DNA of 64,000 nt. Origin: Deltaproteobacteria bacterium (GTDB lineage Bacteria; Desulfobacterota; GWC2-55-46; DRQE01). The notes beneath the pieces are model-generated. The model ran no database searches. It was not told the origin of the DNA and saw nothing but the letters and a program-made list of their open reading frames with translations. The stretch covers positions 1 to 64,000 of the forward strand of contig WGFM01000021.1 in assembly GCA_015492245.1 (NCBI GenBank), in the 5' to 3' direction. Shown one piece after another: positions 8,719 to 17,741 of this stretch. Numbering within the stretch: the stretch's first letter is position 1; each line of letters begins with the position of its first letter. The position numbers and the translations under genes are program-made.

Positions 8719-10428
8719 TCAATCCTGCATGGTAACCCTCAGGACCTCCTCGATGGTTGTAACCCCTTCTTTCATCTTGGTCAGCCCACTCATCCTGAGG
8801 GTCTTCATTCCATCCTTTATGGCCTGCCGCTTTATCTCTGCTGCCGATGCACCATTGAGGACCAGCTCCTTTATGGCCTCTGTAAAGGGCATGACCTCGT
8901 AGAGTGCTATTCTGCCCCTGTAGCCCGTTCCATTGCATTCGGAACAGCCACTGCCCCTGTAGCACTTTGTCTTCTTTGTCTCCTCTGGAGGAATACCTAT
9001 ATCGAGCAGGGCCTTCTCCGTAACATTGGCCTCTGTCTTGCACTTTGTGCATATCTTTCTTGCCAGCCTCTGGGCGAGTATAAGGTTGCATGCAGAAGCC
9101 ACAAGGAATGGCTCAACACCCATGTTGAGGAGCCTGTTCACTGTAGATGGAGCATCGTTTGTATGGAGGGTAGAGAGCACAAGGTGCCCCGTAAGGGCTG
9201 CCTTTATGGCAATCTCTGCGGTCTCGTAGTCTCGTATCTCACCAACCATTATTATGTCGGGGTCCTGTCTCAGGAAACTGCGCAGTGCGCCTGCAAAGGA
9301 TAAACCTATCTCTTCCTTTATCTGGACCTGGTTTATCCCCATGAAGTTGAACTCCACAGGGTCTTCGGCTGTGGATATGTTTGTTTCCACCTCGTTGAGC
9401 TCTGAGAGCGCAGAGTACAGGGTGGTGGTCTTTCCACTTCCAGTAGGCCCTGTAACGAGCACCATGCCCCAGGGTTTGTGTATGGCATCCTGGAAGTCTT
9501 TAAGGGCCTTCTTCTCGAAGCCCAGCCTGGTCATATCGAGCTGCAGATTGCTCTTGTCGAGAAGCCTCAGGACCACCTTTTCACCGAACAGCGTGGGTAG
9601 CACACTTACACGGAAGTCCATCTCCCTGTTCTTGCCGAGTTTGAGTTTTATTCTGCCATCCTGGGGAAGCCTTCTTTCTGCTATATCGAGGCTGCTCATT
9701 ATCTTTATCCTCGATACTATGGCATTCTTGAGCTTCATTGGTGGGCGCATGACCTCCTGCAGTACGCCGTCTATCCTGTAGCGCACCCTGAAGGCCTTCT
9801 CGTAGGGTTCTATGTGTATATCACTTGCCTTCTTCTTTATGGCATCGGTCAGGATGAAGTTGACCAGTTTCACCACAGGTGCATCTTCTACCGCCTTCTT
9901 AAGATCCCCTATGTCTATCTCTTCTTCTTCCTGGACCACCTCCATGTCCTCTTCATCGAACTCTGCTATAACATCTTCAATCTCCATCTCGAGCTCTGCC
10001 TTCTCGTATACCTTCTCTATGGCCCCTTTTATGGCACCTTCGCTGGAAATCACGGTCTCTATGTTGTAGCCTGTGAGGAACTTTATATCGTCTATTGCAA
10101 ATATGTTGGAAGGGTCTGCCATTGCAACAACAAGGGTTGAACCAGTCCTTTTCAGTGGAAGGGCAAGATATTTCTTTGCCACATCCTCTGGAATAAGCTT
10201 TATGACCTCAGGGTCTATCTCTTCGGTGGAGAGATCTATGGTGGGAATACCATACTGTTTGCTCAGAAAATTGGTGAGGTCCTGCTCCGATATATAACCC
10301 AGTTTGGTTAGATTATACCCCAGCCTTCCACCACTGCGCTTCTGCTCCTCTATTGCTCGCTGAAGCTGTTCCGGTGTTATAAGCCGTTCCTTTAGTAACA
10401 ATTCACCTATTCTTTCAACCATAAACAT
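8719..10428 (-). CDS. pilB: Pilus extension ATPase
   Basis: A 569-residue GspE/PilB ATPase. It has an N-terminal MshEN-type domain (about 8-150), an acidic linker, then the motor domain with Walker A GPTGSGKTT, the Asp box TAEDPVEF, Walker B IIMVGEIRD and a His box. A Cys-rich zinc-binding element follows (CTKC ... CSEC, about 472-520). MshEN domains can bind c-di-GMP, so extension may respond to that messenger. Two ATGs (10428, 10422) are close together and no strong SD decides between them. It is the first gene of the pilus operon. Confidence 0.95.
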   Translation of the reverse strand: MFMVERIGELLLKERLITPEQLQRAIEEQKRSGGRLGYNLTKLGYISEQDLTNFLSKQYGIPTIDLSTEEIDPEVIKLIPEDVAKKYLALPLKRTGSTLVVAMADPSNIFAIDDIKFLTGYNIETVISSEGAIKGAIEKVYEKAELEMEIEDVIAEFDEEDMEVVQEEEEIDIGDLKKAVEDAPVVKLVNFILTDAIKKKASDIHIEPYEKAFRVRYRIDGVLQEVMRPPMKLKNAIVSRIKIMSSLDIAERRLPQDGRIKLKLGKNREMDFRVSVLPTLFGEKVVLRLLDKSNLQLDMTRLGFEKKALKDFQDAIHKPWGMVLVTGPTGSGKTTTLYSALSELNEVETNISTAEDPVEFNFMGINQVQIKEEIGLSFAGALRSFLRQDPDIIMVGEIRDYETAEIAIKAALTGHLVLSTLHTNDAPSTVNRLLNMGVEPFLVASACNLILAQRLARKICTKCKTEANVTEKALLDIGIPPEETKKTKCYRGSGCSECNGTGYRGRIALYEVMPFTEAIKELVLNGASAAEIKRQAIKDGMKTLRMSGLTKMKEGVTTIEEVLRVTMQD

Positions 10429-10455
10429 GCCACAGATGACATAAGTATAAATTTT

Positions 10456-10484
10456 ATCTTATAAAAATTTATCCATCAGGTCAA
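10456..10484 (-). promoter_or_regulatory. Sigma-70 promoter of pilB operon
   Basis: On the minus strand: TTGACC (10484-10479), 17 bp spacer, TAAGAT (10461-10456), in an AT-rich stretch 28 bp before pilB. Position and spacing are right; the hexamers are imperfect. Confidence 0.5.
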
Positions 10485-10584
10485 GCATAACTATTTTAAC
10501 ATAATCTCTGGATAGATGGTTAGTGGAATCGGGCTTTCTGTATTCTTTGTGCTGGCAGGTATTGGCAGGCTTCTGGCATGGAAC

Positions 10585-10611
10585 TAAAGTTTTCGAGGTA
10601 GACTCCGAAAA
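10585..10611 (+). promoter_or_regulatory. Sigma-28 (FliA-type) promoter of the chemoreceptor gene
   Basis: TAAAGTTT at 10585-10592 is an exact match to the sigma-28 -35 element. After an 11 bp spacer comes TCCGAAAA (10604-10611), matching GCCGATAA at six of eight positions. It points to the chemoreceptor gene about 100 bp downstream. Chemotaxis genes are classic sigma-28 targets. Confidence 0.6.
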
Positions 10612-10710
10612 GAAAAGGGAGCAGGTGTGAGGACGGTGTTTTCATGCCCCTTTTGGGGAGGATATTTGAGAAGATAAAAGAATCGGTCAGAAGATCACAA
10701 GGAGGTTGTT

Positions 10711-12516
10711 ATGAATCTTGGAATAAAGACAAAGCTTGGCGTTATACTGGGCGTGTTTGTGTTCCTCATCATCGCCTCTGTGGCGGTTACATACTGGACT
10801 ATAAGTTCTGTGAGTGACGACAGTGTTATAATCAACATGGCCGGCAGGGAGAGGATGCTCGCACAGAAATATACGAAGGAGGTGTTGGACGAGCTGTTTC
10901 CGGCACAGGTGCGTTCCAGTGCATTGAAGGGTGCCGAGATAGCCAGGGTGCAGACCAGGGAGGGCAGGACGAACTATGCCAAGGACACTGTGGGAAAGCT
11001 GAAGAAGGGTGGAACTGCCTACGAGAAGACCGCAGAGGTGTTTGAGACGACCCTGGATGCACTGATAAATGGTGGAAATGTGCCGCTGGACCTCGAAATG
11101 AAGGAATTTCGCTATATTGAGGCAACCTCTGACCAGGCCATCATGGCTCAGCTCAATGTGGTAAAGAAGCTCTGGGATAAGATGACATCCAGTGTGCAGA
11201 GACTTATGACCCTCAAGGTGAATTCTCCAGAGTACATGAGGGCATATCTGGAGCTTAAGAGGGTGAACATGGAGGTTACCAGAGAGATGAACAAGGCTGT
11301 CAAGATGTACGAGGCCGCATCCACTGCCAAACTGGACAGGATGTTCAATATCATGGTGGTCTTTCTCATGGTTGCCATAGTGGTGGCAATAGGTGGCTGG
11401 TGGTTCGCCAACAGGGTTGTCGTCAGGCCTGTAAGAGAGGTGGTTGAACTTGCCGAGGCAGTTGCCGGTGGAGACCTGACAGCAACGGATGTAAAGGTGA
11501 ACAGCCACGATGAGATGGGTGCCCTCGCCTCGGCCATAAACAGGATGAAGGCCAATCTCAAGGATATAATAAGCAGGATGAGAGCCACCAGTGAGAACAT
11601 AGCCTCTGCATCACACCAGCTTGCCGCATCGAGTTCCCAGATAGTCAAGGGTGCGGATAAACAGTCTGCCCAGACGAATCAGGTTGCGAACGCCATGGAG
11701 GAGATGAGTGCCTCCGTAATAGAGGTGGCGAAGAACTCCCAGGATGCGAGCCAGTATGCATCCAGAACCCATGACATAGCACAGAAGGGCGGAGAGATTG
11801 TGGAGAAGGCCGTAGATGGTATGCTCAATGTGGCAGACACGGTCAAAAAGAGTGCAACCACCGTGGAGGTGCTGGGCAAGAGCTCTGAGGAGATAGGACA
11901 CATAATTGCGGTTATAAACGACATAGCAGACCAGACCAACCTTCTTGCCCTCAATGCCGCCATAGAGGCCGCAAGGGCAGGCGAGCAGGGCCGTGGTTTC
12001 GCAGTGGTTGCAGACGAGGTGAGAAAACTTGCCGAGAAGACCACAAAGGCAACAAAAGAGATAAGAGACATGATAGCCTCCATACAGAAAGAGACCGGTG
12101 AGGCAATAAGATCCATGCACAATGGCACAAAACAGGTTGAAGAGGGAGTAGCCCTTGCCAAAGAGGCAGGTGAGGCACTCAGAAGTATTGTGGCAAGTGT
12201 TGAGAAGGTCTCTGATATGGTGCGCCAGATAGCCACCGCCGCAGAAGAGCAGAGTGCCACAACAGAAGAGATTTCACAGAACATATCCACAATAGCAGGT
12301 ATATCGGTAGAGACCGCAGACGGGGTAAAGCAGATTTCCAACGCAACCGATGAAATGAGCCGTATAGCAGAACAGCTGCGCAAACTCGTTGAGACCTTCC
12401 GCCTGGAAAATACAACCGAAGAGGTATCCATACTCACAGACAGGAAGGAATACGATAAGGGACAGAAGGAGGGAGAGCCAGACTCTCCAGAGATAATAAA
12501 AGTCGTGGGAGGTTGA
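10711..12516 (+). CDS. Methyl-accepting chemotaxis protein with PilJ-type sensor domain
   Basis: A 601-residue chemoreceptor. TM1 is at about 8-30 and an extracytoplasmic domain at 31-208 carries [13 protein letters not shown], the signature of the type IV pili methyl-accepting (PilJ/NIT-like) sensor fold. TM2 is at about 211-233, followed by HAMP and a long MA signalling domain with the CheA/CheW hairpin tip ([20 protein letters not shown]). No C-terminal CheR-docking pentapeptide is seen. A good SD (AAGGAGG) precedes the ATG. cheW follows after 4 bp. The sensor domain suggests nitrate/nitrite-like or pilus-linked sensing, while the sigma-28 promoter suggests flagellar chemotaxis; the ligand is unknown. 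Confidence 0.92.
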   Translation: MNLGIKTKLGVILGVFVFLIIASVAVTYWTISSVSDDSVIINMAGRERMLAQKYTKEVLDELFPAQVRSSALKGAEIARVQTREGRTNYAKDTVGKLKKGGTAYEKTAEVFETTLDALINGGNVPLDLEMKEFRYIEATSDQAIMAQLNVVKKLWDKMTSSVQRLMTLKVNSPEYMRAYLELKRVNMEVTREMNKAVKMYEAASTAKLDRMFNIMVVFLMVAIVVAIGGWWFANRVVVRPVREVVELAEAVAGGDLTATDVKVNSHDEMGALASAINRMKANLKDIISRMRATSENIASASHQLAASSSQIVKGADKQSAQTNQVANAMEEMSASVIEVAKNSQDASQYASRTHDIAQKGGEIVEKAVDGMLNVADTVKKSATTVEVLGKSSEEIGHIIAVINDIADQTNLLALNAAIEAARAGEQGRGFAVVADEVRKLAEKTTKATKEIRDMIASIQKETGEAIRSMHNGTKQVEEGVALAKEAGEALRSIVASVEKVSDMVRQIATAAEEQSATTEEISQNISTIAGISVETADGVKQISNATDEMSRIAEQLRKLVETFRLENTTEEVSILTDRKEYDKGQKEGEPDSPEIIKVVGG

Positions 12517-12520
12517 GGAG

Positions 12521-13000
12521 ATGAAGGAGTTCGATACGAAAGGAATAATACAACTCGTTACATTCAGCCTTGGAACCGAGGAGTTCTCTATAGACATCCT
12601 GAAGGTTCAGGAGATTATACGCCCCATGGATATAACACGGGTTCCAGGGGCACCGGAGTTCATAGAAGGGGTGATAAACCTGAGGGGAAGGGTCATACCC
12701 GTGATGGACCTCAGAAGAAGACTCGGCATGCAGGCCCAGGAAGAGACAAGAGATACCAGAATAGTTGTAGTAGAGGTGGGCGGAAAGACCGTGGGACTGA
12801 AGGTGGATAGTGTCTCAGAGGTGCTCAGGCTGTCCACCGACAGGATAGAGCCACCACCATCTTTCGACAATGTGCAGAATACAGACTGTATACGGGGTGT
12901 TGGCAAGCTGGAGGATAGACTCATAATACTGCTCGATGTGGAAAAGGTGCTGAGTCCCGAGGAAAGAAGCACCCTTGACGCCATGTTTCAGACACATTAA
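12521..13000 (+). CDS. cheW: Chemotaxis coupling protein
   Basis: A 159-residue protein, the usual size for CheW. It has LVTFSLGTEEFSIDILKVQEI, then the GVINLRGRVIPVMDLR core that couples receptors to CheA, and a second beta-barrel subdomain (VGLKVDSVSEVLRL). A GGAGG SD lies just after the receptor stop codon. No cheA or cheY is in this window, so the receptor and CheW must serve a kinase encoded elsewhere. Confidence 0.93.
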   Translation: MKEFDTKGIIQLVTFSLGTEEFSIDILKVQEIIRPMDITRVPGAPEFIEGVINLRGRVIPVMDLRRRLGMQAQEETRDTRIVVVEVGGKTVGLKVDSVSEVLRLSTDRIEPPPSFDNVQNTDCIRGVGKLEDRLIILLDVEKVLSPEERSTLDAMFQTH

Positions 13001-13032
13001 CATGCCTCCTCAAGCCTCGGGCTGCTTACATA

Positions 13033-13083
13033 CAGAAGGGCAGGACTGCCTCCCCTTGCCTGACAAAGGACCCTGCCCTTCTG
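13033..13083. other. Stem-loop downstream of cheW
   Basis: A perfect 12 bp inverted repeat (13033-13044 with 13072-13083) and a 27-base loop, without a T-run on either side. It could protect the 3' end of the transcript or aid Rho-dependent termination. The rest of 13001-13150 shows no reading frame I can support. Confidence 0.45.
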
Positions 13084-13152
13084 ACCAGCCCATCTCTTTG
13101 GCCCAACGGCAAAGGAACCTCAACAACAGGGCTTTGACATGGTAGAGAAACA

Positions 13153-13177
13153 AAAAGGCTGGCTCGAAAGCCAGCCC
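13153..13177 (-). terminator. Intrinsic terminator after serS/tRNA-Ser
   Basis: An 8 bp perfect stem (13158-13165 with 13170-13177), loop CGAA. Read on the minus strand it is followed by a run of five T. It lies about 95 bp beyond the tRNA and would end the ubiX-serS-tRNA transcript. Confidence 0.75.
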
Positions 13178-13216
13178 CCTCTTTGATTGCGGTTTTGTGG
13201 ACGCTCTGGGGGGTGT

Positions 13217-13246
13217 AAAAAAAGAGAGGTTGGTCCTATTCTGACC
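13217..13246 (-). terminator. Possible first terminator after tRNA-Ser
   Basis: Seven T on the minus strand (13223-13217), preceded by a weak 4 bp stem (13232-13235 with 13243-13246). Much weaker than the stem-loop at 13158. Confidence 0.3.
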
Positions 13247-13269
13247 CCTTGACTTCCCTGCTGAATGGC

Positions 13270-13355
13270 TGGCGGAGGGTGAGGGACTCGAACCCCCAAG
13301 GGCGTAAGCCCGGCGGTTTTCAAGACCGCTGCCTTACCAGTTAGGCTAACCCTCC
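13270..13355 (-). tRNA. tRNA-Ser (anticodon UGA)
   Basis: An 86-nt tRNA. The acceptor stem GGAGGGT pairs with ACCCTCC, followed by discriminator G and an encoded CCA (13272-13270). The anticodon loop CTTGAAA between GCGGT and ACCGC gives anticodon TGA. The long variable arm (GGGCTTACGCCC) is typical of class II serine tRNAs, and the T loop TTCGAGT is present. It lies 21 bp downstream of serS, the gene for its own synthetase. Confidence 0.96.
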
Positions 13356-13376
13356 GGCAATCAGGGTGTATATAAT

Positions 13377-14657
13377 TTACCCTTTTTTCTCTATCTTTTC
13401 AAGCCCTCCCATGTAGGGTCTCAGCGCTTCCGGTATGGTTACAGAGCCGTCTTCTGTCTGGAAGTTCTCAAGTATTGCCACTATGGTTCTTCCCACGGCG
13501 AGCCCTGAGCCGTTGAGGGTGTGCACGAACCCTGGTTTACCACCGCCTCTGGGGCGGTACCGTATGAGAGCCCTTCTTGCCTGGAAGTCATCGAAGTTGG
13601 AGCATGAGGATATTTCCATGTAGCGAGCCTGTGAGGGCAGCCATACCTCTATGTCGTAGGTCTTTGCCGCTGAAAATCCGAGATCCCCTGTGCAAAGTGC
13701 CATCACCCTGTAGTGTAGCCCCAGCCTTTTGAGAACCTCTTCTGCATGGCCGGTGAGTGTTTCAAGCTCCTGGTAGCTCCTCTCCGGGGTTGTGAACATT
13801 ACGAGTTCCACCTTGTTGAACTGGTGCACCCTTATGAGTCCCCTGGTCTCCTTACCGTAAGAGCCGGCCTCTCTCCTGAAACAGGGTGTATAGGCCGTAT
13901 AAAGGATGGGGAGTTGGTCCTCTTTGAGTATCTCTTCGCGGTGTATGTTGGTTACAGGGACCTCTGCGGTGGGCACGAGATAGTAATCCATCGAGTCTAT
14001 CTTGAAGAGGTCTTCCTTGAACTTCGGTAGCTGGCCTGTTCCTATGAAGGTATCGCTTCTGGTGATAAATGGAGGAAAGACCTCTGTATAGCCGTGCTCA
14101 CCGGTGTGGAGGTCGAGCATGAAGTTTATAAGGGCCCGCTCAAGGAGGGCCCCCTCTTTTTTCATCAGTGCGAACCTTGCCCCTGACAGCTTGCCTGCCC
14201 GCTCGAAGTCTATTATGTCGAGCATCTCGCCAAGTTCGGCATGGTCCTTCGGCGTGAACCCAAACTCAGGGGGTATGCCATGGGTTCTTACAACCACATT
14301 TTCTGTGGCATCCATGCCCGGGGGTACATCAGGGTGGGGGAGGTTGGGGAGCTCAAGAAGGAGGCTGTGGAGTCGGGCCTCGCAGCTGGCTATCTCATCA
14401 TCGAGGGCCCTTATCCTTTCTGCCACCTTCTGCATGGCCTCTATGAGTGTGTCTGCTGGTCTCCCATCCTTTCTGAGCCTGCCTATCTCCCTGGATACAC
14501 GGTTTCTCTCTTCTTTAAGGGACTCCGATTCCTTTATAAGGGTTCTTCTTTTCTCATCGAGCCTTACCACCTGCTCTATACCGAATGTATCACCCCTTGC
14601 AAGGAGCCTTCTCTTTACCTCTTCGTGGTTTTCCCTGATGTATTTTATATCGAGCAT
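13377..14657 (-). CDS. serS: Seryl-tRNA synthetase
   Basis: A 426-residue class II synthetase of normal length. The N-terminal coiled-coil arm (about 28-100), which reads the tRNA-Ser long arm, is followed by the catalytic core. Motif 2 is around [23 protein letters not shown] and motif 3 around [17 protein letters not shown]. It charges tRNA-Ser with serine in the cytoplasm. A GAGGG SD precedes the ATG. It is 4 bp downstream of ubiX, and tRNA-Ser follows directly. Confidence 0.97.
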   Translation of the reverse strand: MLDIKYIRENHEEVKRRLLARGDTFGIEQVVRLDEKRRTLIKESESLKEERNRVSREIGRLRKDGRPADTLIEAMQKVAERIRALDDEIASCEARLHSLLLELPNLPHPDVPPGMDATENVVVRTHGIPPEFGFTPKDHAELGEMLDIIDFERAGKLSGARFALMKKEGALLERALINFMLDLHTGEHGYTEVFPPFITRSDTFIGTGQLPKFKEDLFKIDSMDYYLVPTAEVPVTNIHREEILKEDQLPILYTAYTPCFRREAGSYGKETRGLIRVHQFNKVELVMFTTPERSYQELETLTGHAEEVLKRLGLHYRVMALCTGDLGFSAAKTYDIEVWLPSQARYMEISSCSNFDDFQARRALIRYRPRGGGKPGFVHTLNGSGLAVGRTIVAILENFQTEDGSVTIPEALRPYMGGLEKIEKKG

Positions 14658-14661
14658 GCCA

Positions 14662-15261
14662 TCAATCCCTCTTCCATCTTTTGTAGAGCGAGTTCTCTAT
14701 ACCCAGTATGTCGAGAATCTTTCCAACAACAAAGTTCACCATATCATCTATTGACCTGGGTTTGTGGTAGAACCCTGGCATGGCAGGAAGTATTACAGCG
14801 CCTGCCTGTGATAGTTTGAGCATGTTCTCTATATGTATGGAGTTCAGCGGTGTCTCCCTTGGAACCACAACCAGAGTCCTCCTCTCTTTTAGCATACAGT
14901 CTGCCACCCTTTCGACGAGGTTGGTCGAGGCCCCGCAGGCTATCCTTCCGAGGGTTCCCATGGAGCAGGGGCATATTATCATGGCCTTGAGCCCGTATGA
15001 GCCACTTGCGAGCGGGCTTGTGAGCTGATTGTGGGGTGTAACTGTAAGCAGAGGGGAACCTTCCTTAAGCCCTGCACGCTCGAGTATCTGCCGGGCCGCA
15101 TCTTTTTCAGGCTCTATATGGCATTCTTCCTTGAGTATCTCAAGCCCGGTGGGAGATACTATGAGCTCGCAGCTTTTCTGCCTTCTTACAAGTTCCTCTA
15201 TGAGCCTTATGCCATAGGGTGCTCCACTTGCGCCTGTAAGTGCTACCGCGTATTCTGTCAA
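14662..15261 (-). CDS. ubiX: Flavin prenyltransferase UbiX
   Basis: A 199-residue flavoprotein. It begins [19 protein letters not shown], has a central [25 protein letters not shown] segment and ends in the conserved PGFYHKP region. UbiX makes prenylated FMN for UbiD-type decarboxylases (ubiquinone, menaquinone or aromatic acid pathways). The likely start is TTG, preceded by AGGAG. No ubiD is in the window. Confidence 0.93.
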   Translation of the reverse strand: MTEYAVALTGASGAPYGIRLIEELVRRQKSCELIVSPTGLEILKEECHIEPEKDAARQILERAGLKEGSPLLTVTPHNQLTSPLASGSYGLKAMIICPCSMGTLGRIACGASTNLVERVADCMLKERRTLVVVPRETPLNSIHIENMLKLSQAGAVILPAMPGFYHKPRSIDDMVNFVVGKILDILGIENSLYKRWKRD

Positions 15262-15283
15262 GGCCAGAGGGTCTCCTGCCGGG

Positions 15284-16762
15284 TTATTTAAGCCTTATGG
15301 CCCTGTAGAGGAGGGTGTCCCTCCTCTTTATCCATACCATTATGACCTCTTTATCCTCTGCTTCCTTCAGTGCCCTGCGCAGATCCTCTTTATTCCTTAC
15401 GGGCTTTCCATCCACCTCTTTTATTATGTCGCCCCTCCTTATGCCTGCCCTGTGTGCGGGGCTGTCGGGTGTAACATTGTAGACCAGGACCCCATCTTTT
15501 TCGTCTATGTTGTATCTTTCCATGAGCTCGGGGGTTATGTCTCTTACCGCTATGCCCAGCTTTCCAGCAGGGGTCTTTCTATCGCGGGTGTCTACCTTCG
15601 CCGTCTCTTCCTCTCTCTTCTCCTTTACGGTTAGTGCAAGGGTAAGGGTCTTGCCACCTCTTATTACTTTAAGTTTTACCTTCTTGCCAGGTGGTGTTGC
15701 GGCAACTATCCTTGGAAGATCATTCATCTCCTCGATGGGTTTGCCATCGAACTCCACTATAATATCCCCTGGCTTTATGCCCGCCTTGTCTGCAGGGTCT
15801 CCTGGCAGGACCGAGGAGACCAGCGCACCCCCTGGCTCCTTGAGTCCCATGGCAAGGGCTATATCAGGTGTTATCTGCTGGATGGTTACACCTATCCAGC
15901 CCCTTACGACCCTGCCCTTCTCTTTAAGCTGAATCAGCACATCCTTTACCATGTTGATCGGGATGGCAAACCCTATGCCCTGTCCACCTGCAATTATTGC
16001 GGTGTTTATACCCACCACCTCTCCACGCACATTGAAAAGCGGGCCACCAGAGTTGCCCGGGTTTATGGACGCATCGGTCTGTATGAAGTTGTCATAGGGG
16101 CCTGCCCCAATGACTCTACCTTTCTGGCTTACTATACCTGCTGTTACGGTGCCACCGAGGCCAAAGGGGTTGCCTATGGCTATCACCCACTCACCTATCT
16201 GGAGTTCATCCGAGTCCCCGAGCACTGCCACCGGCAGGTCATCCTTTGCGTCTATCTTTACGAGGGCAAGGTCAAGCTTTTTGTCCTTCCCTATGGGTTC
16301 TGCCCTGTACTCCTTCTTTTCTTCGGAGAGGGTTACGATAATTTCTGTTGCATTCTCTATGACATGATAGTTGGTCAGTATGTAACCTTCCTTGTTTATG
16401 ATGAATCCTGAACCAAGGCTGTGCCTTTTGAACTCCCTTGGAGGGCCGTTGTAGAATTTTTTGAAGAACTCGTCGCCAAAGAACTCGTCAAAGGGGGTTC
16501 TGAACTCTGGGAACGGCACAAGGGGCCTTTCCTTTACGACCTGTGTGGTGGATATGTTTACCACCGGAGGCATGAGCTTTTTTGCAAGCTCTGCAAAAGA
16601 GGGTGGCCCAATGGGCTCCTCTCTGCCCGTGGCATCTTTCCAGAAATCTCCCGCACTTGTGGTGTTGGTAATATCCAGCCTGCCGGTGATGAATACACCA
16701 ACAAGAAGGGACATGAAAGATACAACAACAAGAGCCTTGAGTCCAAATCTCTTCCTTTTCAT
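15284..16762 (-). CDS. degP: Periplasmic serine protease HtrA/DegP family
   Basis: A 492-residue protein. It has an N-terminal membrane/signal segment (about 8-26), a trypsin-like domain with the triad H133 (TNYHVIEN), D164 (LDLALVKI) and S238 (GNSGGPL), and two PDZ domains (about 285-375 and 395-485). It degrades or refolds misfolded envelope proteins. The SD GGGAG is 8 bp before the ATG. It is followed by ubiX and preceded by a DUF1844 gene and hsp20, so it sits in a proteostasis neighbourhood. Confidence 0.94.
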   Translation of the reverse strand: MKRKRFGLKALVVVSFMSLLVGVFITGRLDITNTTSAGDFWKDATGREEPIGPPSFAELAKKLMPPVVNISTTQVVKERPLVPFPEFRTPFDEFFGDEFFKKFYNGPPREFKRHSLGSGFIINKEGYILTNYHVIENATEIIVTLSEEKKEYRAEPIGKDKKLDLALVKIDAKDDLPVAVLGDSDELQIGEWVIAIGNPFGLGGTVTAGIVSQKGRVIGAGPYDNFIQTDASINPGNSGGPLFNVRGEVVGINTAIIAGGQGIGFAIPINMVKDVLIQLKEKGRVVRGWIGVTIQQITPDIALAMGLKEPGGALVSSVLPGDPADKAGIKPGDIIVEFDGKPIEEMNDLPRIVAATPPGKKVKLKVIRGGKTLTLALTVKEKREEETAKVDTRDRKTPAGKLGIAVRDITPELMERYNIDEKDGVLVYNVTPDSPAHRAGIRRGDIIKEVDGKPVRNKEDLRRALKEAEDKEVIMVWIKRRDTLLYRAIRLK

Positions 16763-16793
16763 GGTTACTGCTCCCTTATAAGGTAGTTTAATA

Positions 16794-17106
16794 TTACTCT
16801 ACGGCCCTGCGACACTTCATTCGAAGGTCATAGAGGATATTGTCAAGGAGTGCCTGTTCGTCTTTTGTGAGGTTTCCACAGGTCTTTTCCCTGAGGATAG
16901 CCAGTACATCTATAGTGTGTCCTGCCATGGCAAGGTCTTTTTCGACCCTGCCTGTCCGGGGATTCTTTGTCTCTCCAGGGTGCATGAGGACAGAAGCGGA
17001 AAGTGAAAGCACATAATGTTGAGAAGTCTGGAGACAGAAGGGCCATTCCCTTCTCTTCTTCCCTGTCCTCATTGGGTGTCTTGTTTGAAGGAGTCTTCTC
17101 CTCCAT
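16794..17106 (-). pseudogene. DUF1844 family gene with a frameshift
   Basis: Two overlapping frames together make one DUF1844 protein. The frame from the ATG at 17106 gives an acidic N-terminus ending MALLSPDFST. The second frame continues YVLSLSASVLMHPGE and then the conserved TGRVEKDLAMAGHTIDVLAI / REKTCGNLTKDEQALLDNIL. Removing one A/T pair near 17015 joins them into about 103 residues, the usual family size. The function of DUF1844 is unknown. Either the gene is broken by a one-base insertion or the assembly has an indel here. Confidence 0.75.
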
Positions 17107-17122
17107 CTCTTACAGGCACTCT

Positions 17123-17566
17123 CTACTTTGCCTCCACCCTTACATGGATGAGCTTTTCCTTCTCTATCTTGGGCACCACTATGGTAAGGACCCCCTCACT
17201 CAGGGTTGCCTGTATACGGGTTCTGTCTATCACCACAGGAAGGCTGAATATACGCTGGAATGTGCCGTAGAAGCACTCCATCCTGTGGTAGTATTCGTTG
17301 TTTGGGACACGCTGTCTTTTGTCCCCCTTGACCACAAGGAAGGTGTCCTTTACATCTATCTCCACATCCTCTATCTCTATCCCTGGCAGTTCTACCTTCA
17401 GGATCACCTTTGTCTGCGTTTCATACATGTCTGCAGGCGGAGACCATGCTGCGCCAGAAGGAACCTCGAGCCCCATGTATTTGGCTATGGTTTCTTCAAA
17501 GACCCTGCGCATGCGCTCCTGCAGAAAGAGGAGTTCCCTGTAGGGTATCCACTTCAAGAGGGCCAA
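17123..17566 (-). CDS. Small heat shock protein Hsp20
   Basis: About 147 residues. The alpha-crystallin domain spans about 45-140, with KVILKVELPGIEIEDVEIDV and the closing LSEGVLTIVVPK (G.L motif). Small Hsps are ATP-independent holdases. A TTG at 17566 gives ALLKWIPYRELLFLQERM, the normal Hsp20 N-terminus, with GGAGG at a proper 9 bp spacing; the TTG at 17575 abuts that SD and is less likely. A good promoter is at 17601-17629. Neighbours are the DUF1844 gene and htrA. Confidence 0.92.
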   Translation of the reverse strand: MALLKWIPYRELLFLQERMRRVFEETIAKYMGLEVPSGAAWSPPADMYETQTKVILKVELPGIEIEDVEIDVKDTFLVVKGDKRQRVPNNEYYHRMECFYGTFQRIFSLPVVIDRTRIQATLSEGVLTIVVPKIEKEKLIHVRVEAK

Positions 17567-17600
17567 ACCCTTCAACCTCCGTAAAAAAAGACTAATAGAT

Positions 17601-17629
17601 ATATTATTTTATTATCCCCCTCTTGTCAA
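17601..17629 (-). promoter_or_regulatory. Promoter of hsp20
   Basis: On the minus strand: TTGACA (17629-17624), exactly 17 bp, then TAATAT (17606-17601), about 35 bp before the hsp20 start. No CIRCE element is seen. Confidence 0.65.
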
Positions 17630-17741
17630 GTAATCGGCAGCTCTGTTGAATACCTTGAGCACCACCCGATGTGCTTGACCCCAGGGGATGTTTGCTGATA
17701 GAATCGAACTTGACTACAGACCCTGTGAGGAGATCGTCCTT

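Noticed and set aside
7957-9303. 448-residue plus-strand open frame spanning pilT and pilB
   Set aside because: It covers the ends of two clear ATPase genes on the other strand, and the translation is rich in Cys/His/Tyr with no domain.
10551-10566. Sigma-54-like element TGGCAGGTATTGGCA before the chemoreceptor gene
   Set aside because: The GG and GC elements are one base out of register (GG-N11-GC), and a better sigma-28 match lies just downstream.
11679-12437. 252-residue minus-strand frame inside the chemoreceptor gene
   Set aside because: Low-complexity Ser/Ala-rich translation opposite the repetitive signalling domain; a typical antisense artefact.
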